Part shown: in pieces, positions 8,756-18,116 of the stretch | Numbering within the stretch: position 1 is the stretch's first letter | Layout: every line of letters begins with the position of its first letter | NCBI GenBank assembly: GCA_003215545.1 | Contig: QCKF01000006.1 | Coordinates: 1-57,450 of the forward strand | Direction of reading: 5' to 3' | Length of the DNA: 57,450 nt | From: Prochlorococcus sp. AG-409-L14 | GTDB taxonomy: Bacteria > Cyanobacteriota > Cyanobacteriia > PCC-6307 > Cyanobiaceae | Notes under the pieces: model-generated | What the model saw: the letters and a program-made list of their open reading frames with translations, nothing else | Databases searched by the model: none | Told to the model about the DNA's origin: nothing | Position numbers and translations under genes: made by a program

Positions 8756-9993
8756 AATGTCCAGTCTTCTTCAGAAATGAAATCAGACTTGGATAAAAAG
8801 AACTCTTTCCGTATTGAATCGATAGATTTTCCTGTTTCCAAGCTAACTCTAACTAAATCATCATGCTCAGGCTTAATTGTAATTCGACCATCAGGACGTT
8901 GAATTTGCTTAGCAGAAACAACTTTACCTGATTCAATAAGTACACTTCCTTCTCTTCTAAGCAAAGTCCATCTCCCGTCAAGTCGCTCCCTCAAACCAAT
9001 GGTCATTTCATTCTCAAACCAAATCTTTCTTAAGTCAGCAGCCTTATCTGGTAAGACTATTGCTTTAATACAAAAACCCTGTCTACTTTTTTTCATTTGA
9101 ACAGTGTTACATGTGACTTCTATCGCCCCTGCCTTCCTTAGCTGATCAGTAAAAACTGCTATGTCTTCAGAAGAAACATCATCAATCCAAGCTTCCTGCG
9201 TAACTAGTTTCTGCCATTTAATTGCCCCGTCGGTTCTTGTTAAATCTCCAAGAACAAATTGATCAAGCTCACATACTCTAAGCAAATTTGGCTGATCAAG
9301 AATTCTATTACCTAATCCAATACCAATTGCTTTAACAATATAAGACTCAGGTTGGCCAAAATTATTGCAAAGACAGGCCATCAATGCAAGACCAGTTGGA
9401 GTTGTTAACTCCGCGGCTTTCTTAATTGTAGAACTAGCTAATTCTATCTGAAATTTTCTAGCTAATTCCAATACTACTGGTACTGGAATTGGCAAGATTC
9501 CATGAGATGTTTCTACATCTCCAAACCCAGTTGGTGGATTAGAGCAGATAATTTGATCTGGATTCAAATACTCAACTGCTGCACAAACACCCACAATATT
9601 TATCAAGGTCTCAATTTTTCCTAATTCATGAAAATGTACCTCTTCGATATCACATCCATGAACTGCAGCCTCAGCCTCAGCAAGGGAGGAATAGGTAGAA
9701 TAAATTTTTTTCTTTAAACTCGTACTCCAATGTGCATGCAAAATAATATCTCTAATGTCCCTCCAAAAACTGGGGAAAATATTGGACTGAGATTGGCCTT
9801 TACTAATGATAACTTTTAGGCCTCTTAATCCTTGAGTTTTGTCTTCCTTGGTGGCTAGTTCAAAATCATAAGTCTTACCAACTAAAGCCAAAGAATCTTC
9901 TATTATTTTTCTAGTGCCGGGCAAGTCAAGTAAAGCCCCTAAAAGCATATCCCCCGATAGACCACTTGGACATGAGAAAAAAAGTGTTTTCAT
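8752..9993 (-). CDS. larC: LarC-like nickel-pincer cofactor biosynthesis protein (DUF111)
   Basis: A 413-residue member of the LarC/DUF111 family. The N-terminal SCPSGLSGDMLLGALLDL (residues 8-25) and the histidine motif EEVHFHELGKIETLINIVG (about 118-136) are typical. LarC inserts nickel into the pyridinium-dithiol pincer cofactor with CTP. I see no larB, larE or lactate racemase nearby, and the family is widespread in cyanobacteria without a proven role, so the cofactor assignment is by homology only. The downstream membrane protein overlaps its stop by four bases. Confidence 0.88.
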   Translation of the reverse strand: MKTLFFSCPSGLSGDMLLGALLDLPGTRKIIEDSLALVGKTYDFELATKEDKTQGLRGLKVIISKGQSQSNIFPSFWRDIRDIILHAHWSTSLKKKIYSTYSSLAEAEAAVHGCDIEEVHFHELGKIETLINIVGVCAAVEYLNPDQIICSNPPTGFGDVETSHGILPIPVPVVLELARKFQIELASSTIKKAAELTTPTGLALMACLCNNFGQPESYIVKAIGIGLGNRILDQPNLLRVCELDQFVLGDLTRTDGAIKWQKLVTQEAWIDDVSSEDIAVFTDQLRKAGAIEVTCNTVQMKKSRQGFCIKAIVLPDKAADLRKIWFENEMTIGLRERLDGRWTLLRREGSVLIESGKVVSAKQIQRPDGRITIKPEHDDLVRVSLETGKSIDSIRKEFFLSKSDFISEEDWTL

Positions 9994-10113
9994 CCTCTAT
10001 GACTTTTCAAAAGGATTACAGAGAGATTTGAATGAAGCGAGTTTATTATGAGACCTTAAAGTCAATTATAAATCCTTTTATTTATGAAGATATAAATTTT
10101 TAAATTAGTATTT

Positions 10114-10797
10114 TCATGAGAGTTCACCTTGATTGTTACTTTCTACGCTTCGATTGAAGTTTTGCTTACCAGACTTGCGCTTACCTCCACGCGTAGGCAT
10201 TGATGCAATAACATCATATTTTTCAAGATGAAGTTGTTGGTCCTTTCTTCTAACATCTAAACTTATAAAACTACGCAAATTTTCTAAAGGAATCTCTCCC
10301 TTTAATTGTAATTTAAATGGTATAGGCTTCCTGCCATCTTTCCTAGGACGTTGTCTAACCTTCACCACAAAATCCTTAGCATCTGGCTTTGTATAGATCA
10401 ACTCTCCTCTAATAGAGAAATAATCATCACCTTCGGGTAATTGGTCAGAAAAAGATTTCCTCGAAGTTTCCAAAACAGAGTCTTCGACATTCTTTTCATT
10501 ACTTCCTTTAGTCAAAGTACTTGGCTCCCATATTCCAGCTATTTGCAAATGAAGATGATTACAATCTCTACAACGAGGGTAAACCACCCATAAGTGAGGA
10601 CTTTCAATATCTAAATGCCGCCGCATCAAAGTTAAAATTCTTCCCAGTACAACTGCTTCCAAAGAGACACCATTTGCATCCAATAAATGCCCTCTGGTGA
10701 GTTTCTCGGAATCTTCCGGAGTATATATGCCTCTAACTATGCCTATTGCACGATATTGCAAAGGCTCAGTGACTGGAGGGATCGGATGATCTCGCAT
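10114..10797 (-). CDS. Conserved protein of unknown function with a CxxC motif
   Basis: The 227-residue version starts at the ATG preceding RDHPIPPVTEPLQYRAIG. The reading frame stays open for a further 56 codons upstream, but that extension looks unlike a coding N-terminus, so I prefer the inner ATG. A mid-protein segment VVYPRCRDCNHLHLQIAGIW (about residues 80-99) holds a CxxC plus histidine that could bind metal. The C-terminal half is basic and ends in a lysine/arginine-rich tail (TRGGKRKSGKQNF), suggesting contact with nucleic acid. I do not recognise a named family; it resembles proteins annotated only as conserved in picocyanobacteria. An alternative start at 10965 gives 283 residues. 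Confidence 0.7.
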   Translation of the reverse strand: MRDHPIPPVTEPLQYRAIGIVRGIYTPEDSEKLTRGHLLDANGVSLEAVVLGRILTLMRRHLDIESPHLWVVYPRCRDCNHLHLQIAGIWEPSTLTKGSNEKNVEDSVLETSRKSFSDQLPEGDDYFSIRGELIYTKPDAKDFVVKVRQRPRKDGRKPIPFKLQLKGEIPLENLRSFISLDVRRKDQQLHLEKYDVIASMPTRGGKRKSGKQNFNRSVESNNQGELS

Positions 10798-10968
10798 TGA
10801 GGAAGGCTCTTTAGTTGGCCTGGCATCAAATTTAGCGGGATTTATACAACCTCTACAAGCAATTGTAGAAGATATCTTTAGTTGCCAATTTTTTATAGCA
10901 AGAAAACAGTATGCATACGTATAAGATTTGACGTGGAAAGCGAGTAAAACTGTTTCGGAACCCAAGCT

Positions 10969-11265
10969 TCACTGAACTTCAATGGGATCTTTCGTCTCAA
11001 AAGCTTTTAAGGCATCATCGATTGCATCTGAAGGAGTAGTGGCATCATCCATAGCTGTGGCACGTCGGAGTTTATTCAGAAGATCCATAGGATTTGTTGC
11101 ATCAAGAATTGAATCTTTCTGACTGGATCCAGGCAAGGTATTAAAAAGCTCATTCTCCTGTGGGTTTTCAGTTGCAATAACATCAAATCTCAAGAAGAGA
11201 ATTGCAAAAGGAGCCAAAGCTGCTAAAGCAATTTTGATGATTACGTTAATTGGGTGCTTTTTCAT
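10969..11265 (-). CDS. Small single-pass membrane-anchored hypothetical protein
   Basis: A 98-residue protein from the start MKKHPINVIIKIALAALAPF. Residues about 8-26 form a hydrophobic helix after two lysines, either an uncleaved anchor or a signal peptide. The rest is polar and acidic (DATNPMDLLNKLRRATAMDDATTPSDAIDDALKAF is the general character), with no recognised domain. A start four codons upstream is possible. It ends at 10969, close to the CxxC protein that follows on the same strand, so co-transcription is likely. Confidence 0.6.
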   Translation of the reverse strand: MKKHPINVIIKIALAALAPFAILFLRFDVIATENPQENELFNTLPGSSQKDSILDATNPMDLLNKLRRATAMDDATTPSDAIDDALKAFETKDPIEVQ

Positions 11266-11331
11266 ATATACCCACAATCAAATTAGAAATGGTACTAAAT
11301 AGTAAAGGAAAGACAGCTCTGAGCAAGCACA

Positions 11332-12165
11332 GTGTTAATTGCCACTTGGAACGTAAATTCCATTCGAACTCGCCTTGATCAGGTTATTAAATGGATGGAA
11401 GAAGTTAAACCAGATCTTCTCTGTTTACAAGAGACAAAGGTTGACGACACTTTGTTTCCAAAAGAAGCTATTGAGAGCAAGGGTTTTCAAGTATTCTTCC
11501 ACGGTCAAAAAGCTTATAATGGTGTAGCGCTAATTAGTCCTCATGAACTTGATGATGTGCGCATGGGGTTTATTGGGGAACTTCCTTCAGACACGGAAGC
11601 AATTCGACTGGGGGAACAAAAACGAGTTATAAGCGCCTTATTAGATGGGATACGAGTAGTAAATGTGTACGTACCAAACGGTTCAGAAGTTGGTTCGCCA
11701 AAATATATTTACAAACTAGAATGGCTTAATTGCTTAAATAGATACCTTGAAGCCCCAAGAAAGAGAGATGAACCTATTTGTTTACTTGGAGATTTTAATA
11801 TTGCGCTAGAAGCAAGGGATATTCATAATCCTAAAAGACTTACAGGGGGGATAATGGCAAGTGAGAAAGAACGTCTTGGCTTAAAAAGTGTCCTAGGGGA
11901 AAATATGCAAGATGTGTTTAGGGTTTTCGAAAATGAAACTAATCACTGGAGCTGGTGGGACTATAGAAGTGGAGCATGGGATCGTGATAGTGGTTGGAGA
12001 ATTGACCACATATACTTATGCGAGACTCTAGTTATGCAAGCAAGAAGTTGCTTGATTCATAAAAGTATTAGAGGCAATCAAAAGCCAAGTGATCATGCAC
12101 CTGTTTCAGTTGATATCAACTGGCCACCTTCCGAAGACTTAGATTACGTAGATGGACATTACTGA
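11332..12165 (+). CDS. xthA: Exodeoxyribonuclease III / AP endonuclease
   Basis: A 277-residue member of the exonuclease III (EEP) family. Motifs in order: IATWNVNSIRTR (residues 3-14), LLCLQETKVDD (about 29-39), VYVPNGSEVGSPKY (about 104-117), LLGDFNIALEARDIHNP (about 147-163), WWDYRSGAWDRDSGWRIDHIY (about 200-220) and SDHAPVSVDI (about 253-262), giving the Glu, Asp, Asn and catalytic His of the family. It incises abasic sites and removes 3' blocks in base-excision repair. The start is GTG directly before TTAATTGCCACTTGG; length fits the family. It stands alone between divergent and same-strand neighbours. Confidence 0.96.
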   Translation: MLIATWNVNSIRTRLDQVIKWMEEVKPDLLCLQETKVDDTLFPKEAIESKGFQVFFHGQKAYNGVALISPHELDDVRMGFIGELPSDTEAIRLGEQKRVISALLDGIRVVNVYVPNGSEVGSPKYIYKLEWLNCLNRYLEAPRKRDEPICLLGDFNIALEARDIHNPKRLTGGIMASEKERLGLKSVLGENMQDVFRVFENETNHWSWWDYRSGAWDRDSGWRIDHIYLCETLVMQARSCLIHKSIRGNQKPSDHAPVSVDINWPPSEDLDYVDGHY

Positions 12166-12613
12166 AATATATGAAGAAATTTCTAGCTACATATTTTTCA
12201 GTAAAATATATGATATTAATCCTCAATTATTCGTCTTTTAATACAATTTTTATTTGATAGTAAGTTATTAAAAAAAAATTCTAGATATCATCCTTAAACA
12301 AAGTAAGCCCAAGAACCAATCAAATTTCTAATCAAATGTTGAAAAACTGACCAAACTGTGAAGATCTATGGTCAAAGCGTCACAGTCTTAAACGTTAAAT
12401 CTTCAAGACTTTCTGGACAATCTGGCGAATGGTGCAAGCGCTGAATAGCATTGGTATGACTAATAAGTGACCAAGACTGGGCCACCCACAAAGAACCTTT
12501 TTTATTATTCATAAATGCATTCAGGTATCGAAAGTGCTTAGGAAATCGAGACGAATCCGACTGTTTTACGCCAAGATGGCCAATTGTTCATAGAGCCTTT
12601 TGGCTTGCTCCCC
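12166..12613 (+). promoter_or_regulatory. Long gene-free region before hemL with possible structured RNA
   Basis: No gene is visible in about 450 bases. The first part (to about 12300) is very AT-rich. From about 12340 to 12500 the GC content rises and two short inverted repeats follow each other: TGACCA/TGGTCA (12348-12353 with 12370-12375) and AGTCTT/AAGACT (12385-12390 with 12406-12411). A run of T follows at about 12498. This could be a hemL leader or an independent small RNA; I cannot assign a known family. Confidence 0.35.
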
Positions 12614-13909
12614 TTGACAGACGCCTTGAACACCAGCCGTTCCCAGGCCATTTTCAGCGCCGCCCAAGTGTTGATGCCGGGTGGAGTGAGTTCTCCAGTT
12701 CGAGCATTCAAGTCGGTAGGAGGCCAACCGATTGTTTTCGAAAGAGTTAAAGGTCCCTACGCATGGGATGTAGATGGAAATCGCTTCATCGACTATGTAG
12801 GTAGCTGGGGACCAGCAATCTGTGGTCACAGTCATCCTGAGGTAGTTGCAGCACTTCAAGAAGCATTAGAAAAAGGCACTAGTTTTGGTGCTCCATGCGA
12901 GCTAGAGAATCAACTCGCAGAGATGGTCATAGAAGCCGTACCTAGCGTCGAGATGGTTCGCTTCGTAAATAGTGGCACTGAAGCCTGCATGGCTGTTCTT
13001 CGTCTAATGAGAGCCTTCACAGGAAGAGACAAGGTCATTAAATTCGAGGGCTGCTATCACGGCCATGCAGATATGTTCCTAGTCAAAGCAGGTTCTGGAG
13101 TGGCAACACTTGGCCTGCCTGACTCCCCTGGAGTTCCAAGAAGCGCAACATCGAACACTCTCACTGCTCCATATAACGACCTTGAAGCTGTTAAAGAACT
13201 TTTTGCTGAAAACCCAGATGCTATCTCTGGAGTAATACTTGAACCCGTCGTGGGGAATGCAGGATTCATTACCCCAGAACCAGGTTTTCTTGAAGGTCTA
13301 AGAGAATTAACAAAAGAAAATGGGGCCTTATTAGTTTTCGACGAAGTGATGACTGGCTTCAGGATTAGTTATGGAGGTGCTCAAGCACGATTTGGAGTAA
13401 CTCCTGACCTCACTACCCTTGGGAAAGTTATAGGAGGAGGACTTCCTGTAGGAGCGTATGGAGGCAAAGCAGAGATCATGCAAATGGTTGCTCCAGCTGG
13501 CTCTATGTATCAAGCAGGAACGCTTAGTGGAAATCCACTAGCAATGACAGCTGGCATAAAAACTCTTGAATTACTTAAACAAGAAGGAACTTATGAAAAA
13601 TTAGAAGCTACTACTAATCGTCTCATTAATGGCATCATTGAAGCAGCAAAGGAATCTGGAATTCACATAACTGGTTCAAGTATTGGTGCAATGTTTGGGT
13701 TCTATCTTTGTGAAGGCCCTGTTAGGAATTTTGAAGAAGCAAAATCAACAGATTCAGATCGCTTTGGAAAGCTTCATAGGGCAATGCTTGAAAAAGGTAT
13801 TTATCTCGCCCCAAGTGCTTTCGAAGCAGGATTCACTTCATTGGCACATTCAGAGGACGACATTGACGAAACCCTAAATGCATTCCGCATAAGCTTCTCA
13901 GAAATATAA
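12614..13909 (+). CDS. hemL: Glutamate-1-semialdehyde 2,1-aminomutase
   Basis: A 431-residue PLP-dependent class III aminotransferase-fold enzyme that turns glutamate-1-semialdehyde into 5-aminolevulinate, the first committed intermediate for chlorophyll, heme and cobalamin. Signatures are [18 protein letters not shown] near the N-terminus, [50 protein letters not shown] and the PLP lysine in [18 protein letters not shown] (about residue 265). I chose the TTG at 12614 ([13 protein letters not shown]) because family N-termini begin about here. An in-frame TTG at 12584 would add ten residues. The substrate derives from Glu-tRNA made by GltX, also in this window. Confidence 0.95.
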   Translation: MTDALNTSRSQAIFSAAQVLMPGGVSSPVRAFKSVGGQPIVFERVKGPYAWDVDGNRFIDYVGSWGPAICGHSHPEVVAALQEALEKGTSFGAPCELENQLAEMVIEAVPSVEMVRFVNSGTEACMAVLRLMRAFTGRDKVIKFEGCYHGHADMFLVKAGSGVATLGLPDSPGVPRSATSNTLTAPYNDLEAVKELFAENPDAISGVILEPVVGNAGFITPEPGFLEGLRELTKENGALLVFDEVMTGFRISYGGAQARFGVTPDLTTLGKVIGGGLPVGAYGGKAEIMQMVAPAGSMYQAGTLSGNPLAMTAGIKTLELLKQEGTYEKLEATTNRLINGIIEAAKESGIHITGSSIGAMFGFYLCEGPVRNFEEAKSTDSDRFGKLHRAMLEKGIYLAPSAFEAGFTSLAHSEDDIDETLNAFRISFSEI

Positions 13910-13997
13910 TAAATAAATTAAAATTAATTATACAAATTTACTCCTAAAAATAAAAATATCAAATTGGTCCTTCAAGGATAAAAATGTTGAGATTATT

Positions 13998-14801
13998 CTA
14001 GTTTCTTCCTCCAACAATTACAGGATTTCCACCCCCTTTTGATCCAGGCAAAGCAGGGACCACTTGAGTCTTACCATCCCATTTATCAAGAAAAAGCTTG
14101 AAAAGCACTTGATCGTCAAGACTTTTAGTAAGAGTTTCATATCTCTGAGCCTCTTGCTCTGCAATCTTTACTTCTGTTTGTGCTCTTAATAGTTGTTGTT
14201 CAGCAATCTGCTTTTGCTCAATAGCGGCGCGATATTCCTCAGCTATTTCCAAGCCTGTTAAGTCTAGTCCTTTGACATCAACATAATCAAACTTATCTAA
14301 TTCTTCTGCAACTGTTTTTTCTACAAGTTCAGAAATATCGCTCCATTTACTTGCAATAGTTACTAATTCGTATTGAGAAAATACCGATTTCAAAGCTTTT
14401 AGCAAAGAAGGTTGGATAATTCTTGGATAAACCTCTCTATCGTTATAAGCAATAGTGCTATAAACACGGCCAGCTTCAGTTGGCCTAACAGCGTACTTAA
14501 TCGTTGCTGTGGCTTCAATTACCTGTAAGTCCTTAGTAAGAGTTGCAAATTTCTCAGGTTTAACCTGAGTACGAACATCAAAAGGGAAAACTGCTTGTAT
14601 AAAAGGTATCTTTAAATTCAATCCAGGACGTCTTGAGCCACCACTAACCTTACCTAGAGTTGTTACAACCGCGACTTGACCTGCAGGAACAATAAATAGC
14701 GACTGCGTAATCAGCAAGAAACCTGCGAAAGAAAGTGCAAGTACAAGTGTGGCTGCACTTCCATTACCGTTGGGAGTGACGTTCCTGAAAGGTGTAGTCA
14801 T
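13998..14801 (-). CDS. SPFH/band 7 (prohibitin-like) membrane protein
   Basis: A 267-residue protein with one N-terminal membrane helix (about residues 18-38) followed by an SPFH domain: IVPAGQVAVVTTLGKVSGG (about 37-55), LNLKIPFIQAVFPFDVRTQ, and a helical region rich in Ala, Glu and Gln (EEYRAAIEQKQIAEQQLLRA, about 188-207) that would form a coiled coil. This is the prohibitin architecture, membrane scaffolds that form rings and often regulate FtsH proteases. The C-terminus is short and glycine-rich. It is convergent with hemL, about 90 bases apart, with no clear terminator between. Confidence 0.9.
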   Translation of the reverse strand: MTTPFRNVTPNGNGSAATLVLALSFAGFLLITQSLFIVPAGQVAVVTTLGKVSGGSRRPGLNLKIPFIQAVFPFDVRTQVKPEKFATLTKDLQVIEATATIKYAVRPTEAGRVYSTIAYNDREVYPRIIQPSLLKALKSVFSQYELVTIASKWSDISELVEKTVAEELDKFDYVDVKGLDLTGLEIAEEYRAAIEQKQIAEQQLLRAQTEVKIAEQEAQRYETLTKSLDDQVLFKLFLDKWDGKTQVVPALPGSKGGGNPVIVGGRN

Positions 14802-14903
14802 AAAAAAAATGACATCGAATTTGATAATAGATATTTATATTTGAAAAATGGTTTTTTTTAAAATAGGTTCAGGAATCCAAGACCAAGTCAAAGGAATTCT
14901 TAC

Positions 14904-15401
14904 CTATCTATAATTTTCAAATTGCAGTGGAGTATCAATTTGATCTTCTTTTTCCCGCAAAAGAGCTATTGCCTTCTGAAGATCATCCTTATTCTTGCCT
15001 GAAACTCGAATTCTATCTCCCTGAATAGAAACATTAATTTTCTTTAGTCCGTCACGAATGATCTTGCTGAGACTCTTAGCGAGATCCTGAGATAATCCTT
15101 TCCTAAAAATCACCTTCTGTCTTACTTGATTCCCTCCTGCTACCTCAGGAGGTTGAAAGTCAAAAATCTTCAATGACAACTTGCGTTTAGTGGCCTTCTG
15201 ACGAAGTACATCCTCAATGGCCTGCAAAGTCATATCACTAGCTGTAGTTATCACTAAACAATCTTCTTCAAGTTCAACTTCCGTATTTGAATCCTTTAGG
15301 TCATACCTTTGAGAAAGCTCTCTCCTCAATTGGTCAATGGCGTTAACAAGTTCCTGCCTGTCAAAATCAGAAACCACATCAAAAGAATAATTCTCGGGCA
15401 T
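14904..15401 (-). CDS. yajQ: YajQ family nucleotide/nucleic-acid-binding protein
   Basis: A 165-residue UPF0234/YajQ protein: it starts MPENYSFDVVSDFDRQELVNA and keeps RYDLKDSNTEVELEEDCLV, KKINVSIQGDRIRVSGKNKDDLQ and the final short DTPLQFENYR. Family members bind cyclic-di-GMP in some bacteria and nucleic acids in others; which applies here is unknown. Length agrees with the family. The prohibitin-like gene follows on the same strand after about 100 bases. Confidence 0.92.
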   Translation of the reverse strand: MPENYSFDVVSDFDRQELVNAIDQLRRELSQRYDLKDSNTEVELEEDCLVITTASDMTLQAIEDVLRQKATKRKLSLKIFDFQPPEVAGGNQVRQKVIFRKGLSQDLAKSLSKIIRDGLKKINVSIQGDRIRVSGKNKDDLQKAIALLREKEDQIDTPLQFENYR

Positions 15402-15523
15402 GGGATTGAATACTGAGTCTTTTCTGCAACCACATTATGAATATAAAAATTGGAAACTGATATTAGTTAAAATCCAAACTCAAGGTTACTCAAAAAGCTA
15501 ACCCCCCTTAAAGAAAACGAAGT

Positions 15524-16048
15524 TCAATCAAAGAAAAGCAAGCTTACTACTTTACCCATATCTTCAGCAGCTCTACAACTACTCAGAAGAGTTTCACTAT
15601 CATGGAAAGCAAAGCAGATCAATTGATCACAACGGGTAATAATTTCTTGATTACAAAGACTGCTTGCGATTGGCAATGGCAAATCATCATTGTCAGTTTT
15701 TTCTATTAAATGCAACACCTCATTCAGCACTTCTCTAATCTCAGGAACTTGTCGATCAAGGCTCTGGGGTAAGAGAACAGTTAGCAAGGAAGGATCTACT
15801 TCCAAAACAGCCCTTATAACAGCAGCATTTACACCCTGAGAACCAGATGTAATTAGTGAATGTCCTTCTTGGGCTAAAGCTCTGGCAATTAATTCAACCA
15901 AGTGGATAGAAACCACAGGTACGTGCCTGCTCCCAAGAAAGGCAATTCTTCTCTTACCTTTGTCTTGCAACAAGGCTAATTCTTGGGCAAGGGTATCAAC
16001 GCTCCCCAAGGAAGGAAGGTCCAAAGAACTACTCAAGGGCTTCCCCAT
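15524..16048 (-). CDS. DprA/LOG-like Rossmann-fold protein (short)
   Basis: A 174-residue protein made only of a DprA/SMF-like Rossmann core: RIAFLGSRHVPVVSIHLVEL (about residues 34-53), LITSGSQGVNAAVIRAVLEV (about 64-83) and an ICFAFHDSETLLSSCRAAEDMGK-type end (about 144-166). Full DprA proteins are longer, with SAM and winged-helix domains that are absent here. Such short forms in picocyanobacteria are annotated as DNA recombination mediator A, but a nucleotide-phosphate-binding role like LOG or TIGR00725 proteins is equally compatible. It follows the P-loop/DRTGG gene by 34 bases and is probably co-transcribed with it. Confidence 0.75.
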   Translation of the reverse strand: MGKPLSSSLDLPSLGSVDTLAQELALLQDKGKRRIAFLGSRHVPVVSIHLVELIARALAQEGHSLITSGSQGVNAAVIRAVLEVDPSLLTVLLPQSLDRQVPEIREVLNEVLHLIEKTDNDDLPLPIASSLCNQEIITRCDQLICFAFHDSETLLSSCRAAEDMGKVVSLLFFD

Positions 16049-16082
16049 AAAATTGATTTGAAATAAAAGGCAGCCATTGCTA

Positions 16083-17174
16083 CTAAATCATGAGATTAAG
16101 GCTCTCAAATAACTTATCGATATAACAATTTTCCTCAACCAATCTAAAGGCAAAAGTAGCCTTAACAGCTTCGTGAAGCCTGACATGTCCAAAGGCCTGT
16201 TCAATTACTTCTACTGTTGAGAGAGTGTCATGATCTACTTTCAACAAAGGGACATCCAACTCTTCAGCTCTATTAATTAATTGAGGCAAAGGTTCGCCAG
16301 CCCCTGTAAGGATCAAACATTGAGTAGAAGCTTCTAGTGCTGCTAATTGAATATCAGTTCTTCCTGCACCTGTAACGACTGCCATATTTCGTCTTTTGCG
16401 GAAAAATTCCATTGCCGAATTTACATTCATAGCTCCAATACTCAAAGTCTCAACCAATAGCTCTAGCCTTTCTGAGCAGCAAATAACTCTTGCCTCCAAG
16501 CGTCTTACTAACTCCCCAACTGTCACGCTCCTAAGTAGAGGTGAACTTGGCATTACTCCAAAAACAGTAATTCCTAAAGCTTCTAATGATGGGACGACCT
16601 CCTTTCTCAAAACCTCTACATCCTGAGGCGTAACAGCGTTTAAAACTATCCCAACCAATTTGTCTCCCAATTGGTGTTTAGCAGCTAGCAAAGCTTCAAC
16701 ACTGCAACTGTTCTGCCATAGATGAACAAGTAGAACACGTGCATCTAACTCTCTGGCAACTTGTCCAAGACTTAAGCCATACAAGAGACCTTCATGGAGA
16801 CTTCCAGCGCCCTCGAGTATCGTTAGCCCCTCAAAAGGAAAACTAAGCTGTTTTTTTAGGTCTTCAAAAGGAGTATCTACTACTAATTTTGAGCTAGCTA
16901 GTCGTTTATAAGCTGTCTTAGGGGATAAAAGATGCAGAGATGGAATCAACTCCTCCTCAGATAAACCTAATGTCTCTCCAACAAAGCGGACATCATCATC
17001 AATCAAAAGCTGAGGAGCGCTAGTTCCAGGTAGATCTTCATCAAAGCTAGTAGCTAAAGGCTTCCCAAGCCTTATAGGGAAATTAGCTGCGATCAATTTC
17101 CTTGATAGGCCTAAAATGAAAGCAGATTTGCCACTAAAAGGCTCACAAGATCCGATCATTAAGGTTGCACCCAT
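16083..17174 (-). CDS. P-loop (dethiobiotin-synthetase-like) protein with DRTGG-like domain
   Basis: A 363-residue two-part protein. The N-terminal part carries a BioD/CobB-like P-loop, IGSCEPFSGKSAFILGLSRK (about residues 7-26), and a LTILEGAGSLHEGL segment (about 115-128) like the Walker B region of those synthetases. The C-terminal part, around MAVVTGAGRTDIQLAALEAS (about 268-287), resembles the DRTGG domain found before the catalytic domain in some phosphotransacetylases; the Pta catalytic domain itself is absent. Often annotated as a phosphotransacetylase-family protein, but no acetyl transfer should be assumed. A regulatory or nucleotide-sensing role is a guess. The short DprA-like gene follows after 34 bases. 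Confidence 0.8.
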   Translation of the reverse strand: MGATLMIGSCEPFSGKSAFILGLSRKLIAANFPIRLGKPLATSFDEDLPGTSAPQLLIDDDVRFVGETLGLSEEELIPSLHLLSPKTAYKRLASSKLVVDTPFEDLKKQLSFPFEGLTILEGAGSLHEGLLYGLSLGQVARELDARVLLVHLWQNSCSVEALLAAKHQLGDKLVGIVLNAVTPQDVEVLRKEVVPSLEALGITVFGVMPSSPLLRSVTVGELVRRLEARVICCSERLELLVETLSIGAMNVNSAMEFFRKRRNMAVVTGAGRTDIQLAALEASTQCLILTGAGEPLPQLINRAEELDVPLLKVDHDTLSTVEVIEQAFGHVRLHEAVKATFAFRLVEENCYIDKLFESLNLMI

Positions 17175-17359
17175 AAAAGGGACTCCTTTAGATGGTTCTA
17201 TAGGTAATTTAAAGAGTATCCTGCTTTACTCAATACCGCTTTAAGGAAGTCATTCAAAAGGAACTTCAGAAACAGCCAATCCCATCAAACCTAGCTATTT
17301 AATTTCACCAAGTTCGCTTTCAATCAGATTTTCAAACAACCAGTTATTCGCCTAAAGCA

Positions 17360-18100
17360 ATGGGTACACAAACCAAAGGTAATGGTCGATGGAAAAATTG
17401 TCGTATAGGTATCACAGGTGCAAATGGTGCACTTGGTCAAGAACTAACCAAAAAGTTTCGGAATAAAGGTGCTGCAGTAATTGGCCTTACCCATAAGCAA
17501 AAGACAACAAAGGAGTTTTTGGAAGGCGAACCAAATGAGTGGGTAGAATGGGAATGCGGAAAAGAACAATTAATATTAGAAACTTTAAAAACCCTGGATA
17601 TTCTTATTCTTAATCATGGAATAAACCCGAAAGGCAAGCAAGTTCGAACAGATATTGATGCAGCGATTGAAGTCAATGCTTTAAGTACCTGGCGCTTAAT
17701 CGGACTGTTTGAAAAAGTTGCAGAGCAAGAATCCAATACCTCCCGAACGAGAGAAATCTGGGTGAACACCTCTGAGGCTGAAATACAACCAGCATTAAGT
17801 CCTGCCTATGAAATCAGCAAAAAACTAATTGGCGAGTTAGTCAGCGTTAGATTGAACACAGTTCAAAATAAAAAAAACTTATTAATTTTCAGAAAGCTAA
17901 TCCTAGGACCATTCCTTTCCCAACTAAATCCAATTGGCATAATGCCTGCATCTTTAGTTGCCAATCAAATTATAAGTCAAGCTGAATTCAATATCAAACT
18001 AATAATAGTAAGTCCTAATCCAATCACTTATATATTAATGCCAATAACAGAATTAATCAGATCTATTTATATAAAATTAGTCAACCTTATATATAAATAG
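17360..18100 (+). CDS. Short-chain dehydrogenase/reductase family protein
   Basis: A 246-residue SDR-type Rossmann protein. The cofactor loop is IGITGANGALGQEL (about residues 17-30, TGxxGxxG) and the NAG-like segment is LILNHGINPKG (about 91-101). The active-site motif is SPAYEISKK (about 151-159; YxxxK), with a preceding NTSEAE where the catalytic Ser would lie. The last 30 residues are hydrophobic (YILMPITELIRSIYIKLVNLIYK), unusual for a soluble SDR and suggesting membrane association. Substrate unknown. It is convergent with map, only about 16 bases apart. Confidence 0.82.
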   Translation: MGTQTKGNGRWKNCRIGITGANGALGQELTKKFRNKGAAVIGLTHKQKTTKEFLEGEPNEWVEWECGKEQLILETLKTLDILILNHGINPKGKQVRTDIDAAIEVNALSTWRLIGLFEKVAEQESNTSRTREIWVNTSEAEIQPALSPAYEISKKLIGELVSVRLNTVQNKKNLLIFRKLILGPFLSQLNPIGIMPASLVANQIISQAEFNIKLIIVSPNPITYILMPITELIRSIYIKLVNLIYK

Positions 18101-18116
18101 TGAAAACTTATTCTTT

